DNA of 64,000 nucleotides from NCBI RefSeq assembly GCF_000154445.1, contig NZ_DS499565.1; one strand, written 5' to 3'. This document shows positions 42,555 through 51,316 of the stretch, piece after piece. The notes under the pieces were generated by a model that did not search any database, was not told the DNA's origin, and saw only the letters and a program-made list of their open reading frames with translations. Position 1 is the first letter of the stretch, and every line of letters starts with the position of its first letter. The DNA comes from Intestinibacter bartlettii. Lineage in GTDB: Bacteria > Bacillota > Clostridia > Peptostreptococcales > Peptostreptococcaceae. A program made the position numbers and the translations under genes.

Positions 42555-43157
42555 TTATTTTATAGAATCACTTCTAGTTATAATCGAATCGATTAAGCCA
42601 TAATCTAGGGCTTCTTGAGCACTCATAAAATTGTCTCTATCTGTGTCTCTATATATTTCTTCTATGCTTTTACCTGTATTTTCAGCTAGAATTCTATTTA
42701 GTCTTTCTTTAGTTTTTAGTAAATTTTCAGCTACTATTTTTATATCTGTAGCTTGTCCTTGTATACCATTTCCTCCAATTAGAGGTTGGTGAATCATAAT
42801 TTGAGAATTTGGAAGTGCAAATCTCTTTCCTTTTGCTCCACCTGCTAATAAAAATGATCCAAAGCTTGCTGCAAGCCCTATACATATAGTTGATACATCA
42901 CATTTTACATGTTGCATTGTATCGTATATTGCAAATCCTGCGGTTACTGAACCGCCTGGAGAGTTTATATAAAGATAAATATCTTTGTCTGGATCTTCTG
43001 CCTCTAAAAATAAAAGTTGTGCTATTACAACACTTGCAGAAGCGTCTGTAACTTCTTCTCCTAAGAATATAATTCTATCACATAATAATCTAGAAAATAT
43101 ATCGTAACTTCTCTCCCCGTTTCCTGTTTGTTGTACTACATATGGTACTACACTCAT
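42555..43157 (-). CDS. clpP: ClpP protease subunit, stand-alone paralogue
   Basis: ClpP forms the proteolytic chamber for ClpX/ClpC. The 200-aa protein has the serine nucleophile in GLAASFGSFLLAGG (S98), the histidine in QIMIHQPLIG (H123) and the aspartate in YRDTDRDN (D171). Canonical ClpP has AASMGA; this variant AASFGS and the lack of tig/clpX neighbours suggest a second, divergent ClpP. Clostridioides difficile has two ClpPs. GGAGGTGAG before ATG at 43157 sets the start; the upstream open frame to 43208 has no ribosome site. Confidence 0.92.
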   Translation of the reverse strand: MSVVPYVVQQTGNGERSYDIFSRLLCDRIIFLGEEVTDASASVVIAQLLFLEAEDPDKDIYLYINSPGGSVTAGFAIYDTMQHVKCDVSTICIGLAASFGSFLLAGGAKGKRFALPNSQIMIHQPLIGGNGIQGQATDIKIVAENLLKTKERLNRILAENTGKSIEEIYRDTDRDNFMSAQEALDYGLIDSIITRSDSIK

Positions 43158-43227
43158 ATTCTCACCTCCTATATAAATTATAACAATTTTTTCAAATTTT
43201 TGTATCAAATTTACATTAATAAATATT

Positions 43228-44130
43228 TTATTTACTTTTATTTCTATATTGAGTTGGTGTAATTCCTATAAATCGTTTGAAAATTTTCGAAAAATAGCTT
43301 GGACTATCAAATCCCACAGCATCACTTATAATCGTAATAGGATCCTTATTTTCTCTTAACATCTTAGTAGCTATAGATACTCTATATTTTAAAATATATT
43401 GAATTGGTGATATTCCAAGTGTATTTTTAAAACATCTTAAACATTCTCTTTCACTTAAATTTACAACTTTAGCTATATCATTTAAGGTTATTTGTTTATT
43501 ATAATTTTTATGTACAAATGAAAGTATATTTTTTATTCTTTCTGAGTTTAAATCATTTCTATTATTTTTATTTAAATTTAAATCTTGTATATTTTTGAGC
43601 ATAATATACCATATATGAGATAAATACTCCCTTACAAGAATCTCATATCCAAATTCAGATTTTTCAAATTGTGAAAAGGCATTTTTTATACAAGCTGATG
43701 CTTCTTCTCCCCAAGAAGTATTTTTATAAAAAGCAATTCCACTTAAATTCTTGTTTTCAACAATTGGATTTACAAAATTTTGCTCAAATACACTTTGTAC
43801 TCCTCCAGAAATCAAGTTTTTATTAAAAACAAGTGAGTTTAATATACATTCTTCACTTGTTCCTGCTCTAATATAATGAAGTATATTTGAATTTATAAAA
43901 ACACCATCACCTTCATTTAGTACAAAATCACTATTATCTAAGTATAAATGGATACTCCCACTTTTCACTCTTATTACCTCTATTTCTTCATGCCAATGCC
44001 ATGAAATATCACCTGTCACAAATTTATTTATATCAGAATAACATGCCTTGCATGGAAACATAGGTGTCCCAAACAATTCTAATTGTTGTTTATTTTCATC
44101 TACTATAATCTCTATAATTTGTTGTTCCAT
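43228..44130 (-). CDS. AraC-family transcriptional regulator with cupin domain
   Basis: The 300-aa protein has an N-terminal cupin-like sensory domain (about 25-100: WHWHEEIEVIRVKSGSIHLY, then NEGDGVFINSNILHYI) and a C-terminal AraC DNA-binding domain (about 200-298) with two helix-turn-helix units (QITLNDIAKVVNLSERECLR and AVGFDSPSYFSKIFKRFIGI). These regulators usually control sugar or metabolite genes. It is transcribed away from a 107-aa HAD-like gene across a 200-base spacer with an AAATCGCGATTT palindrome. Ligand unknown. Confidence 0.9.
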   Translation of the reverse strand: MEQQIIEIIVDENKQQLELFGTPMFPCKACYSDINKFVTGDISWHWHEEIEVIRVKSGSIHLYLDNSDFVLNEGDGVFINSNILHYIRAGTSEECILNSLVFNKNLISGGVQSVFEQNFVNPIVENKNLSGIAFYKNTSWGEEASACIKNAFSQFEKSEFGYEILVREYLSHIWYIMLKNIQDLNLNKNNRNDLNSERIKNILSFVHKNYNKQITLNDIAKVVNLSERECLRCFKNTLGISPIQYILKYRVSIATKMLRENKDPITIISDAVGFDSPSYFSKIFKRFIGITPTQYRNKSK

Positions 44131-44230
44131 AATATTTTCCCTTTTTTATTTTGTCGCTTTTATTATAGTATACGTCTTTATTATTATTGAACCAAGTTTT
44201 TTATAGCGATATTATTATTTTATAGTAAAA

Positions 44231-44242
44231 AAATCGCGATTT
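44231..44242. promoter_or_regulatory. 12-bp perfect palindrome in the AraC/HAD-like spacer
   Basis: AAATCGCGATTT, a perfect palindrome with a rare CGCG core in AT-rich DNA, lies between the two diverging genes. A related GCGAT half (AGCGATAT) lies about 20 bases to the left. Candidate binding site for the AraC-type regulator. Confidence 0.35.
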
Positions 44243-44330
44243 ATAATTTTAAAAATACATGAATAGAGTTAACTTATTAAAATTTTTTTATGCATACACA
44301 TCAAAAATAAATTTTATGGAGGTATTTTAC

Positions 44331-44654
44331 ATGAAGGGAATAATATTTAATTTAAATAATAATATAAAAAACATAGATGGATATAATTTCATAATAAACA
44401 TGTTGAAAAATCTAAATATCCCATGGATAGAGTTAAAAAATGATTCAATCTATGATTTTTATGAAACTCCAATCGATATCGAAAACTGTATCTTTATTTC
44501 AGATTCACAAGAAAACTTAAACTTAGCACAAAACTTAAATATTAAATATGCAATTAAATTAAACTCAGATAAAAATAATTCAAAAGACAAACATGATATT
44601 AAAAATTTATACGATTTATATAATAAATATTTTAATACATTATTTTTAAACTAA
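44331..44654 (+). CDS. Degenerate mini HAD-like protein
   Basis: The 107-aa protein looks like a shrunken HAD phosphatase of the beta-phosphoglucomutase type. The start MKGIIFNLNNN mirrors MKxIIFDLDGT, but both catalytic aspartates are Asn (N7, N9). CIFISDSQENLNLAQNLNIKY mirrors motif IV (CIVFEDSxxGIxAAKxAGM). The cap and the middle third are missing. If folded, it is likely not a phosphatase. GGAGGT 10 bases before ATG at 44331 sets the start (the open frame begins at 44259). Divergent from the AraC gene. HAD kinship is inference. Confidence 0.65.
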   Translation: MKGIIFNLNNNIKNIDGYNFIINMLKNLNIPWIELKNDSIYDFYETPIDIENCIFISDSQENLNLAQNLNIKYAIKLNSDKNNSKDKHDIKNLYDLYNKYFNTLFLN

Positions 44655-44657
44655 GCT

Positions 44658-44692
44658 AAAAAATCTCTGACCTTATAAAGTCAGAGATTTTT
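44658..44692. terminator. Bidirectional terminator between the HAD-like gene and bceS
   Basis: Stem AAAAAATCTCTGAC / GTCAGAGATTTTT with a 7-8-base loop between converging genes, with A/T runs on each side. Confidence 0.9.
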
Positions 44693-44728
44693 ATCTATAC
44701 ACTTCTTTGTTTTTTCAAAAGTCTAATA

Positions 44729-45742
44729 TCATTCTGTTATATTTTCTGTTGTCGGGAATATAATAGTTACTTTTGTTCCATAATTCTCTTTTGAATCTAT
44801 ATACAATCCAAGCCCTAATTTTTCACATAGTGTCTTGCATAGATAAAGACCTATGCCTGTGCTCTTTCCGAATTTTCTTCCATTATCTCCAGTAAATCCT
44901 TTTTCAAATACTCTACCAATATCTTTTTCATTTATGCCAACACCATAATCTTTTATAGAAAGTATTACTGAATTATTTTGTTTTTGGCTTTCTATCTCTA
45001 TTTTATCATTATTTCCTTTTGAATATTTTATGGCATTTACTATTATCTGATTTAAAATAAATTCTATCCATTTTGAGTCACTATAAACTACTTGCTCTAA
45101 ATCTTTAAGTTCCAAAATTATTCTTTTACTTATAAAATCACGTTGATTTCTCTTGATTACTTTTTTTACTAATGGCTCTAGTTCTACTTTTTTTATAATA
45201 TAATCTTTGCCCACTTCATTACTTCTTGAGTAATAAAGTACTTGTTCTACAAAGTTATCTATCTTATTAATTTGAGTATCTATTTTTCTAACAATATCGT
45301 TATTGTAGTTGTTTTCTATCACTAATTTACTAGATGCTATCGGAGTTTTTATTTCATGAATCCACATCTCTATATATTCTCTATATTCTTTTTGCATATC
45401 TTCATAATACTTAACATGCTCATGCATATCTCGGCTTACTTCTTTTAATATATCGTTTATTTGTTCTGCAATTAAAAAATTGGCTTCTTCCATAACTTCA
45501 GGCAATAAATACTTTTTATCTAAACTCTCTAATATACTTTCCATATCATTAAAATATTTTTTATACTTTATGTACTCTATAAAAATATAAGTAAACAATG
45601 GCAAAAACCATATACAGAAAATAAATAAAATCATCACAAAACTTATATCTGCAATATACATAAAAATCGATATGACAATAAATATCATTAAATTTAGAGT
45701 TAAAAAAATTCCTTTATCTTTTAAATAATCTGTTATTCTCAT
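44729..45742 (-). CDS. BceS-type intramembrane-sensing histidine kinase
   Basis: The 337-aa kinase has two N-terminal membrane spans (about 12-31 and 34-56) with almost no loop between them, the mark of intramembrane-sensing kinases that depend on a BceAB-type transporter to detect peptides. The phospho-acceptor is H129 in WIHEIKTPIASSKL. The ATPase domain has the N-box LNQIIVNAIKYSKG and G-boxes DYGVGI and STGIGLYLCKTL. It overlaps the response regulator by 4 bases (ATGA). Last gene of the operon. Confidence 0.93.
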   Translation of the reverse strand: MRITDYLKDKGIFLTLNLMIFIVISIFMYIADISFVMILFIFCIWFLPLFTYIFIEYIKYKKYFNDMESILESLDKKYLLPEVMEEANFLIAEQINDILKEVSRDMHEHVKYYEDMQKEYREYIEMWIHEIKTPIASSKLVIENNYNNDIVRKIDTQINKIDNFVEQVLYYSRSNEVGKDYIIKKVELEPLVKKVIKRNQRDFISKRIILELKDLEQVVYSDSKWIEFILNQIIVNAIKYSKGNNDKIEIESQKQNNSVILSIKDYGVGINEKDIGRVFEKGFTGDNGRKFGKSTGIGLYLCKTLCEKLGLGLYIDSKENYGTKVTIIFPTTENITE

Positions 45743-46410
45743 CGCATTATATACCCTAGCCCTCTTCTAGTTTCTATAACATTTTTTATTCCTATTTCAT
45801 CTAGTTTTTTTCTAAGTCTTGTTATATTTACTGTCAAGGTACTGTCATCTACAAAAAAATCGGAATTCCATAGATGCTCCATCAAAAGCTCTCTAGACAC
45901 AATTTCCCCTTTATGATTTATTAAATAAGAAAGTATTTTCACCTCATTTTTTGTTAACTCTATATTTTTATCATTATAAATTACAGTAGCATTAGATAAG
46001 TTTAACTTAAAATCTTTATAAGTTAGTATGCTATTTGAGTTTGAATTCATCCCACTTCTTTTTAATAAAGCAGCAATTCTTGCGAGTAATATTTGAGTAT
46101 TATATGGTTTTGTTACAAAATCATCTGCTCCCAAATTCATACTCATAAGTTCATCTACTTCACTATCTCTGCTTGTAACTACTATTATAGGTACTTCAGA
46201 TGTTTTCCTAATTTCCCTACATATAAAATAGCCATCAAAAACTGGTAGATTTATATCTAATAAAACCAAGTCTGCATTTTGTTTTAATATATAATCTACT
46301 ATATTATTAAATTCTGTAGGTGCTTTTATCTCATATCCATATTTACTTAAAAATATTTGTAGCTCTTCTCTTATTATTTGATCATCTTCTACAATAATTA
46401 TTTGTTGCAT
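45739..46410 (-). CDS. BceR-type response regulator (OmpR family)
   Basis: The 223-aa regulator has a receiver domain (phospho-acceptor D52 in LVLLDINLPVFDG, acidic pocket VEDD) and a winged-helix domain with LTKNEVKILSYLINHKGEIV and DDSTLTVNITRLRKKL. It is expected to activate the transporter genes upstream in this operon when a peptide antibiotic is sensed. GGAGGGG precedes ATG at 46410; the longer open frame to 46440 has no ribosome site. It follows the permease by 44 bases. Confidence 0.94.
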   Translation of the reverse strand: MQQIIIVEDDQIIREELQIFLSKYGYEIKAPTEFNNIVDYILKQNADLVLLDINLPVFDGYFICREIRKTSEVPIIVVTSRDSEVDELMSMNLGADDFVTKPYNTQILLARIAALLKRSGMNSNSNSILTYKDFKLNLSNATVIYNDKNIELTKNEVKILSYLINHKGEIVSRELLMEHLWNSDFFVDDSTLTVNITRLRKKLDEIGIKNVIETRRGLGYIMR

Positions 46411-46454
46411 ATTACCCCTCCAATCATCGGAAAAATCCATATAAAGTAGATAAA

Positions 46455-48455
46455 CTACTTTATATGGATTTTATTTTTAACTATATTTTTATATCCACTA
46501 TAAGTTATATAGAAGTATATAATATATACTATCATAAATATTACCGCTGTTATAAGTGAAGATCCCATTATATCCGGTTTGTTGTACACAGATACAAAAT
46601 CATTTGCAACTTTTATTCCAATAACTGAATGTATAAAAGCTAATATAACTGGAAGACTGAAATATACTAAAGTTTGTATAAATATTGTTTTATTTATATC
46701 TTTTTCACTTGCGCCAAGTCTTTTTAATGATTTATATCTATCTATACTATCACTAGCTTCACTTAATTGTTGAAGTGCAAGCACTGCCATACTGCTTATT
46801 AAAAACACTATTCCTATATAAATACCTATAAATAATACTATTGTTGTCATTCCTTTATTTGATTCATAAATCTCAGTTCTACTTGCACCAAGTACAAATC
46901 CTATTTTATCATAATCTGTATCAGTAGTTTTATATGAATATATTTTATTAGTGAAATCAGATTCTCTTTTTTCTTTTCCCTCTCCAACAAAGTTTACATT
47001 TATATTGCTTGAAACTAAAGTCATATTGTCACATATATCATCGTTAACTATTACTGTGATCATATTATCTTTCATGAAATTTGTTTTTAAGTTTTCTTCT
47101 ATAACTTTCTTATCTTTTATTTTATAAGATTTATTTTCTATTTTTATACTGTCATTATTTTTTACATAATTTTGTATAGCTTCTAATGTATTAGCATAAT
47201 TTGATGTTATTAATACTTCATCTTTATTTAATTCTATGGCATTTTGATTATCCAATGCTCTAATTTTATTGTAATCAGAAAGTTTCATATAATTCATTAT
47301 ACTTCTCATATTTGCATTTAAATTTAATGCTTCTGATATTGTTTTATTATCTGTATATAAATCATAATAAACTACTTTATCTTCTTTATTAAACTTTACA
47401 CCTATATATTCAAGTGATTTTTGTATATCATTTGCTTTTTCACCTTCATCTATATAAAGATTTGCACTTGCATCATATGGTGTTGAATCTTTTAGTCCCG
47501 ATTCTATTGCATTTTTAAAACTAAATCCTGTAGATAACATGCCTATTGTCATAAATAACATAAGGCATATAACTGACATAGAAATAAAGTTTGTATTTAC
47601 CTTGCTGTTTATTTGTTTTACTATAAATATATTTAAGCCTTTAAAGTATATTTTTTTATTTTTCTTAACTATATATAAAATAAATCCTGATAAAGAGAAG
47701 AAAAATAAAAATGTACCTACTACTCCAAGTAATATTGATATTAAGAATTTTTTATCTTTTATTCCTAGTAATCCAACTTCTAAAATTAATTTATAAGCTG
47801 TAACGAGTGAAATAACACATAATATAAATGTAATTAAATATACTATATTGCTTTTGAATTTAACTTCTTCTGTTTTTCTTCCTACTGTTAACAAATCTAT
47901 TATCTTGTATTTTGAGATTACAAAAGAGTTAAATATCATAACTAATAAGAATATTATTCCAAAGTATAAAACTGTCTTTATCATTGCTTTTCCTGATATT
48001 ACAAAAGAATAAGTCGACATTTTTAAACCGAATAATTTTACAACTAGTATTGACAACCCTTGTGAAAATATTAATCCTAATATTAAACCACTTATAAGTG
48101 AAAGTATCCCCACTATAATTGTCTCTAATATTAATATTTTAGATATTTTATTCTTTGACATTCCTAACGTCATATAAATTCCAAGTTCTTTATTTCTCTT
48201 TTTTACTAAAAAGTTATTTGCATAAAGTATAAGACTTCCTAAAATAAATGCTATAAATACAGATACATAAGATATTACTTTTGAAAGTATATCCACATAA
48301 CTTTCTCCTGAAGAAGTAATCTCTGACATTGCTTTTTGTGATTCTATTGAGTTAAAAGTATAAAATATGCATACTGCTAACATTAACGTAAAGAAATATA
48401 TCGTATAATCTTTAAAACTTTTCTTTACATTTTTAAATGCTATCTTAGAATACAT
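46455..48455 (-). CDS. BceB-type ABC transporter permease
   Basis: A 666-aa FtsX-like permease with about ten membrane spans and a large extracellular domain (about 300-520) between spans 7 and 8, which is the BceB layout. Early marks are SKIAFKNVKKSFKDYTIYFF and KRNKELGIYMTLGMSKNKI; the last part has LKRLGASEKDINK. Such proteins free peptide antibiotics such as bacitracin or lantibiotics from lipid II-cycle targets and serve as the sensor for BceS. The ribosome site AGGAGGAG abuts a first ATG at 48464; the ATG at 48455 has correct spacing. It overlaps the ATPase gene by 11 bases. Confidence 0.92.
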   Translation of the reverse strand: MYSKIAFKNVKKSFKDYTIYFFTLMLAVCIFYTFNSIESQKAMSEITSSGESYVDILSKVISYVSVFIAFILGSLILYANNFLVKKRNKELGIYMTLGMSKNKISKILILETIIVGILSLISGLILGLIFSQGLSILVVKLFGLKMSTYSFVISGKAMIKTVLYFGIIFLLVMIFNSFVISKYKIIDLLTVGRKTEEVKFKSNIVYLITFILCVISLVTAYKLILEVGLLGIKDKKFLISILLGVVGTFLFFFSLSGFILYIVKKNKKIYFKGLNIFIVKQINSKVNTNFISMSVICLMLFMTIGMLSTGFSFKNAIESGLKDSTPYDASANLYIDEGEKANDIQKSLEYIGVKFNKEDKVVYYDLYTDNKTISEALNLNANMRSIMNYMKLSDYNKIRALDNQNAIELNKDEVLITSNYANTLEAIQNYVKNNDSIKIENKSYKIKDKKVIEENLKTNFMKDNMITVIVNDDICDNMTLVSSNINVNFVGEGKEKRESDFTNKIYSYKTTDTDYDKIGFVLGASRTEIYESNKGMTTIVLFIGIYIGIVFLISSMAVLALQQLSEASDSIDRYKSLKRLGASEKDINKTIFIQTLVYFSLPVILAFIHSVIGIKVANDFVSVYNKPDIMGSSLITAVIFMIVYIIYFYITYSGYKNIVKNKIHIK

Positions 48456-49212
48456 TATTATCATCTCCTCCTAACATCGTAATTACTTCCATTATTCTAT
48501 TAAAAAATTCTTTTCTCGAATCATTTCCTCTAACTAATTCTGTAAATATTTTTCCGTCTTTTATAAATAAGATTCTATGAGCATAACTTGCTGTAAATGC
48601 ATCATGAGTAACCATAAGTATAGTCGCGCTAAGCTCTTCATTTAAGCTTTCTAATCTCTCTAATAATAATCTAGCTGATTTTGAATCAAGAGCTCCTGTT
48701 GGCTCATCAGCAAGTATTAGTGATGGTTCTGTAACTATAGCTCTTGCAGATGCAACTCTTTGTTTTTGCCCACCTGACATCTGATAAGGATATTTATCTA
48801 GTACTTTTTCTATTTCTAGATATTTTGCTACTTCTTTTATTTTTGAATCTACTTTAGAAGTTTTTTCACCTTTTATAGTAAGTGCTAATGCTATATTTTC
48901 ATATGCAGTTAATGTATCTAGTAAGTTAAAATCTTGGAATATAAATCCTAATTCATTTTGTCTAAATTTATCTAGTTTTTTTGATTTTAATCTTGTTATA
49001 TCTTGATCATTTATAATTATATTTCCTGTTGTAACTTTATCTATTGTTGAAATACAGTTAAGAAGTGTTGTTTTACCACTACCACTCGGTCCCATAATTC
49101 CAACAAATTCCCCTTCTCCAACTTTAAAACTTATATTATCAATTGCTTTTGTTATATTTCCTTTATTTCCATAGTATTTTTCTATTTTTTCAACACTTAA
49201 AATATTTTTCAT
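48445..49212 (-). CDS. BceA-type ABC transporter ATPase
   Basis: The 255-aa ATPase has Walker A GPSGSGKTT (41-49), the Q-loop, the signature MSGGQKQRVASARAI and Walker B LILADEPTGALDS, with the H-loop TILMVTHD. The sequence belongs to the MacB/BceA (LolD-like) group. AGGAGG precedes ATG at 49212; the open frame to 49233 is not preceded by a ribosome site. First gene of bceA-bceB-bceR-bceS, so the operon is read ATPase, permease, regulator, kinase. Confidence 0.94.
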   Translation of the reverse strand: MKNILSVEKIEKYYGNKGNITKAIDNISFKVGEGEFVGIMGPSGSGKTTLLNCISTIDKVTTGNIIINDQDITRLKSKKLDKFRQNELGFIFQDFNLLDTLTAYENIALALTIKGEKTSKVDSKIKEVAKYLEIEKVLDKYPYQMSGGQKQRVASARAIVTEPSLILADEPTGALDSKSARLLLERLESLNEELSATILMVTHDAFTASYAHRILFIKDGKIFTELVRGNDSRKEFFNRIMEVITMLGGDDNNVF

Positions 49213-49371
49213 ATTTATTCCTCCTAAATTCATCGTATCTTATATTTATTATTATAGGCAGTTTTCAATTTTTGAGATATTGATATATATTTCATTAATA
49301 TTACATTTTTGTAGCATAACTATTTTTATAAAAAGAATTCCTATAATTTAATTATTTTCACACAAAAATAA

Positions 49372-49393
49372 GGGCTGTCATCTTGACAGTCCC
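49372..49393 (-). terminator. Terminator after the UPF0489 gene
   Basis: Stem GGGACTGTCA / TGACAGCCC (one bulged base) with a 3-base loop on the minus strand, followed by TTATTTTT. Confidence 0.8.
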
Positions 49394-49418
49394 ACTTTAT
49401 ATAATATATCTATAAATT

Positions 49419-50120
49419 TTAGCCATACAGCATATAGTCGATTTGATCTGCTAGACTTATACTTGCAGGATTCCAATGTCTTTCTTTTATATCTATATTT
49501 TTGAATTCAAATCCTGATTCAAATACAAATGCTTTGAATTTATTATCTAACCATGGTGCACTCCAACACCCAGAACGGCATATATGTATTATTTTGCAAG
49601 GTTCTTCACATTTTACTTCTTCCAAGCTCAAATAATTTATATTATAAGCTTCGTTTATTTCTTTAAATTGGTCACTATATTCATTTGTATAAGGCCCATA
49701 AACTATATTAGCTTCTTTTATCTTGCCTTCATAAAGTAATTTTCCAAGCCAATCTGCACAATTTACTTCAAATTTAAATGAATCAAGACCTTGATATCCT
49801 AAGTCAGAATGTGAGTCAAATGAAATAACTGAGTCAACTTTGTTGTCAATCGCAATTTTATATGCTGCTAAATGTGATTCAGTGAGCAGAACTTTTGTAT
49901 CTTTTTTAAAGTCTAAGTTTTTCTTTAATATTGGCCAAAAATTATCCACCTCATCTCCTACATTCATACTCCTTGTAATATCTATTCCCCTTTTCTTTTC
50001 TTCATAGTATTTTTTATACCAATGCTTATTTATATTATTGTCATTTTCTATATATGAGCCATTCCAATGACTCATATAATTCATAAAATAATCCCAGTCT
50101 ATAGTAATCAGTGAACTCAT
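49419..50120 (-). CDS. UPF0489/arginase-like protein
   Basis: The 233-aa protein resembles the UPF0489 family, distant relatives of arginase/ureohydrolases; some members are peptide arginases that convert Arg to ornithine in RiPP precursors. Seen here: ITIDWDYF (D8, D10), ESHLAAY (H83) and SFDSHSDLGY (D102, H104, D106), the DxHxD pattern of the two-Mn site. A Cys pair lies in CRSGCWSAPW. GGGGGAGAG precedes ATG at 50120. It lies 132 bases downstream of mcrC on the same strand with no clear terminator between. No precursor peptide gene was found nearby. Substrate unknown. Confidence 0.7.
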   Translation of the reverse strand: MSSLITIDWDYFMNYMSHWNGSYIENDNNINKHWYKKYYEEKKRGIDITRSMNVGDEVDNFWPILKKNLDFKKDTKVLLTESHLAAYKIAIDNKVDSVISFDSHSDLGYQGLDSFKFEVNCADWLGKLLYEGKIKEANIVYGPYTNEYSDQFKEINEAYNINYLSLEEVKCEEPCKIIHICRSGCWSAPWLDNKFKAFVFESGFEFKNIDIKERHWNPASISLADQIDYMLYG

Positions 50121-50252
50121 AATCTCTCCCCCAAGTCTTTTATTATAATTTATATACCTTTTTTACAGTATTTTCAACCCATTTTTTACCATAATATTGT
50201 CAAATTATAAGCTATGATTACTTTTGAGATATTTTTTATTCTGTTATAACTA

Positions 50253-51305
50253 TTATGAATTTATTAAATCCGATGCTATTTTATTTAAACTTTGTGCTAT
50301 AAACTTAAAGTCCTTATTTAAATCTAAGGTTCTCACCATTATCTTATTTCCACTCATTATATATTCACTATTTGGTATTATATCTTCATTAGTTTTTGCA
50401 TACAACAGCATTCCCGATACTTTTCCATTTTTATTTATATCCTTATTTTTTACATAAGTAAATATCTGATATAAATTATTTGAGTGTATTGTTTTGCTGT
50501 TATATAGTTCTATTGTCTGCATAGATTGTGAGTAGTATTTTGTGTCTATAATCAAAATATTTTCACCAGATGTTAGTGTTATATCACTTTTCATCTCTGG
50601 CAAAAATTTATCTAATTCATTGTCTAAGTTCCACTTTATTTTAGATGCTTTTGGTCTTAAACTTGGATAGTGTTTTTGATAATAAAAAAGTACAAATTTT
50701 TCATATATACTGTACATTTTCTTTTCACTTAAAAATTCCGCCACCTTATACTCTCCATCTTCTGTTGTCATAAGCAAATCATTTAGAATCAAATAACATA
50801 TATTTATTATTCCACTATAATTTGAGTTATGTCTGTTGTATTTTATATCATTCCATCTTATTTCATTTACTTTTAAAGTATTTACATTAGAAAATAAAAG
50901 CACTAACTTTTTAAGATTCTTTTTATTTTGAGATGATATATCTTTTGATAATACTAAAACATACATTGCAGTCTTAATTATACTGTTTAGATAATTATCC
51001 ATAGATAATTTATCAAACTCACAATAAAGTTTGTTTTTATTATTTGCCTTTAATTTTATAGATTTCTCTATATTTATTTTCCCGGTCAATACTGATAATT
51101 CGCCTTCTTCAGATTTATATTCTTTTATAAGACCTCGTTTAACTTGTTTCGAAACGACTTTAAACAAAATAACTGCTAATATATCTCCTACATTGTCAAA
51201 CTCTTCTACATCTATGTCTTTGTAGTCTTTCTGTATTAAATCAGTATATACATATGACAGCATATAATATATGTTTTTTATAAAAATACTTTTGTCTTTT
51301 ATCAT
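50253..51305 (-). CDS. mcrC: McrC-type nuclease subunit of a type IV restriction system
   Basis: The 350-aa protein fits McrC: an N-terminal region that contacts McrB (NIYYMLSYVYTDL) and a C-terminal PD-(D/E)xK nuclease with KSDITLTSGENILIIDTKYY (D241, D254, K256) and NLYQIFTYVKN. McrBC cuts DNA with modified cytosine in a GTP-driven manner. It starts with ATG at 51305, 11 bases after mcrB, with only a weak ribosome site (GGTG), so it is probably coupled to mcrB translation. Confidence 0.88.
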   Translation of the reverse strand: MIKDKSIFIKNIYYMLSYVYTDLIQKDYKDIDVEEFDNVGDILAVILFKVVSKQVKRGLIKEYKSEEGELSVLTGKINIEKSIKLKANNKNKLYCEFDKLSMDNYLNSIIKTAMYVLVLSKDISSQNKKNLKKLVLLFSNVNTLKVNEIRWNDIKYNRHNSNYSGIINICYLILNDLLMTTEDGEYKVAEFLSEKKMYSIYEKFVLFYYQKHYPSLRPKASKIKWNLDNELDKFLPEMKSDITLTSGENILIIDTKYYSQSMQTIELYNSKTIHSNNLYQIFTYVKNKDINKNGKVSGMLLYAKTNEDIIPNSEYIMSGNKIMVRTLDLNKDFKFIAQSLNKIASDLINS

Positions 51306-51316
51306 GCTAGCACCAT

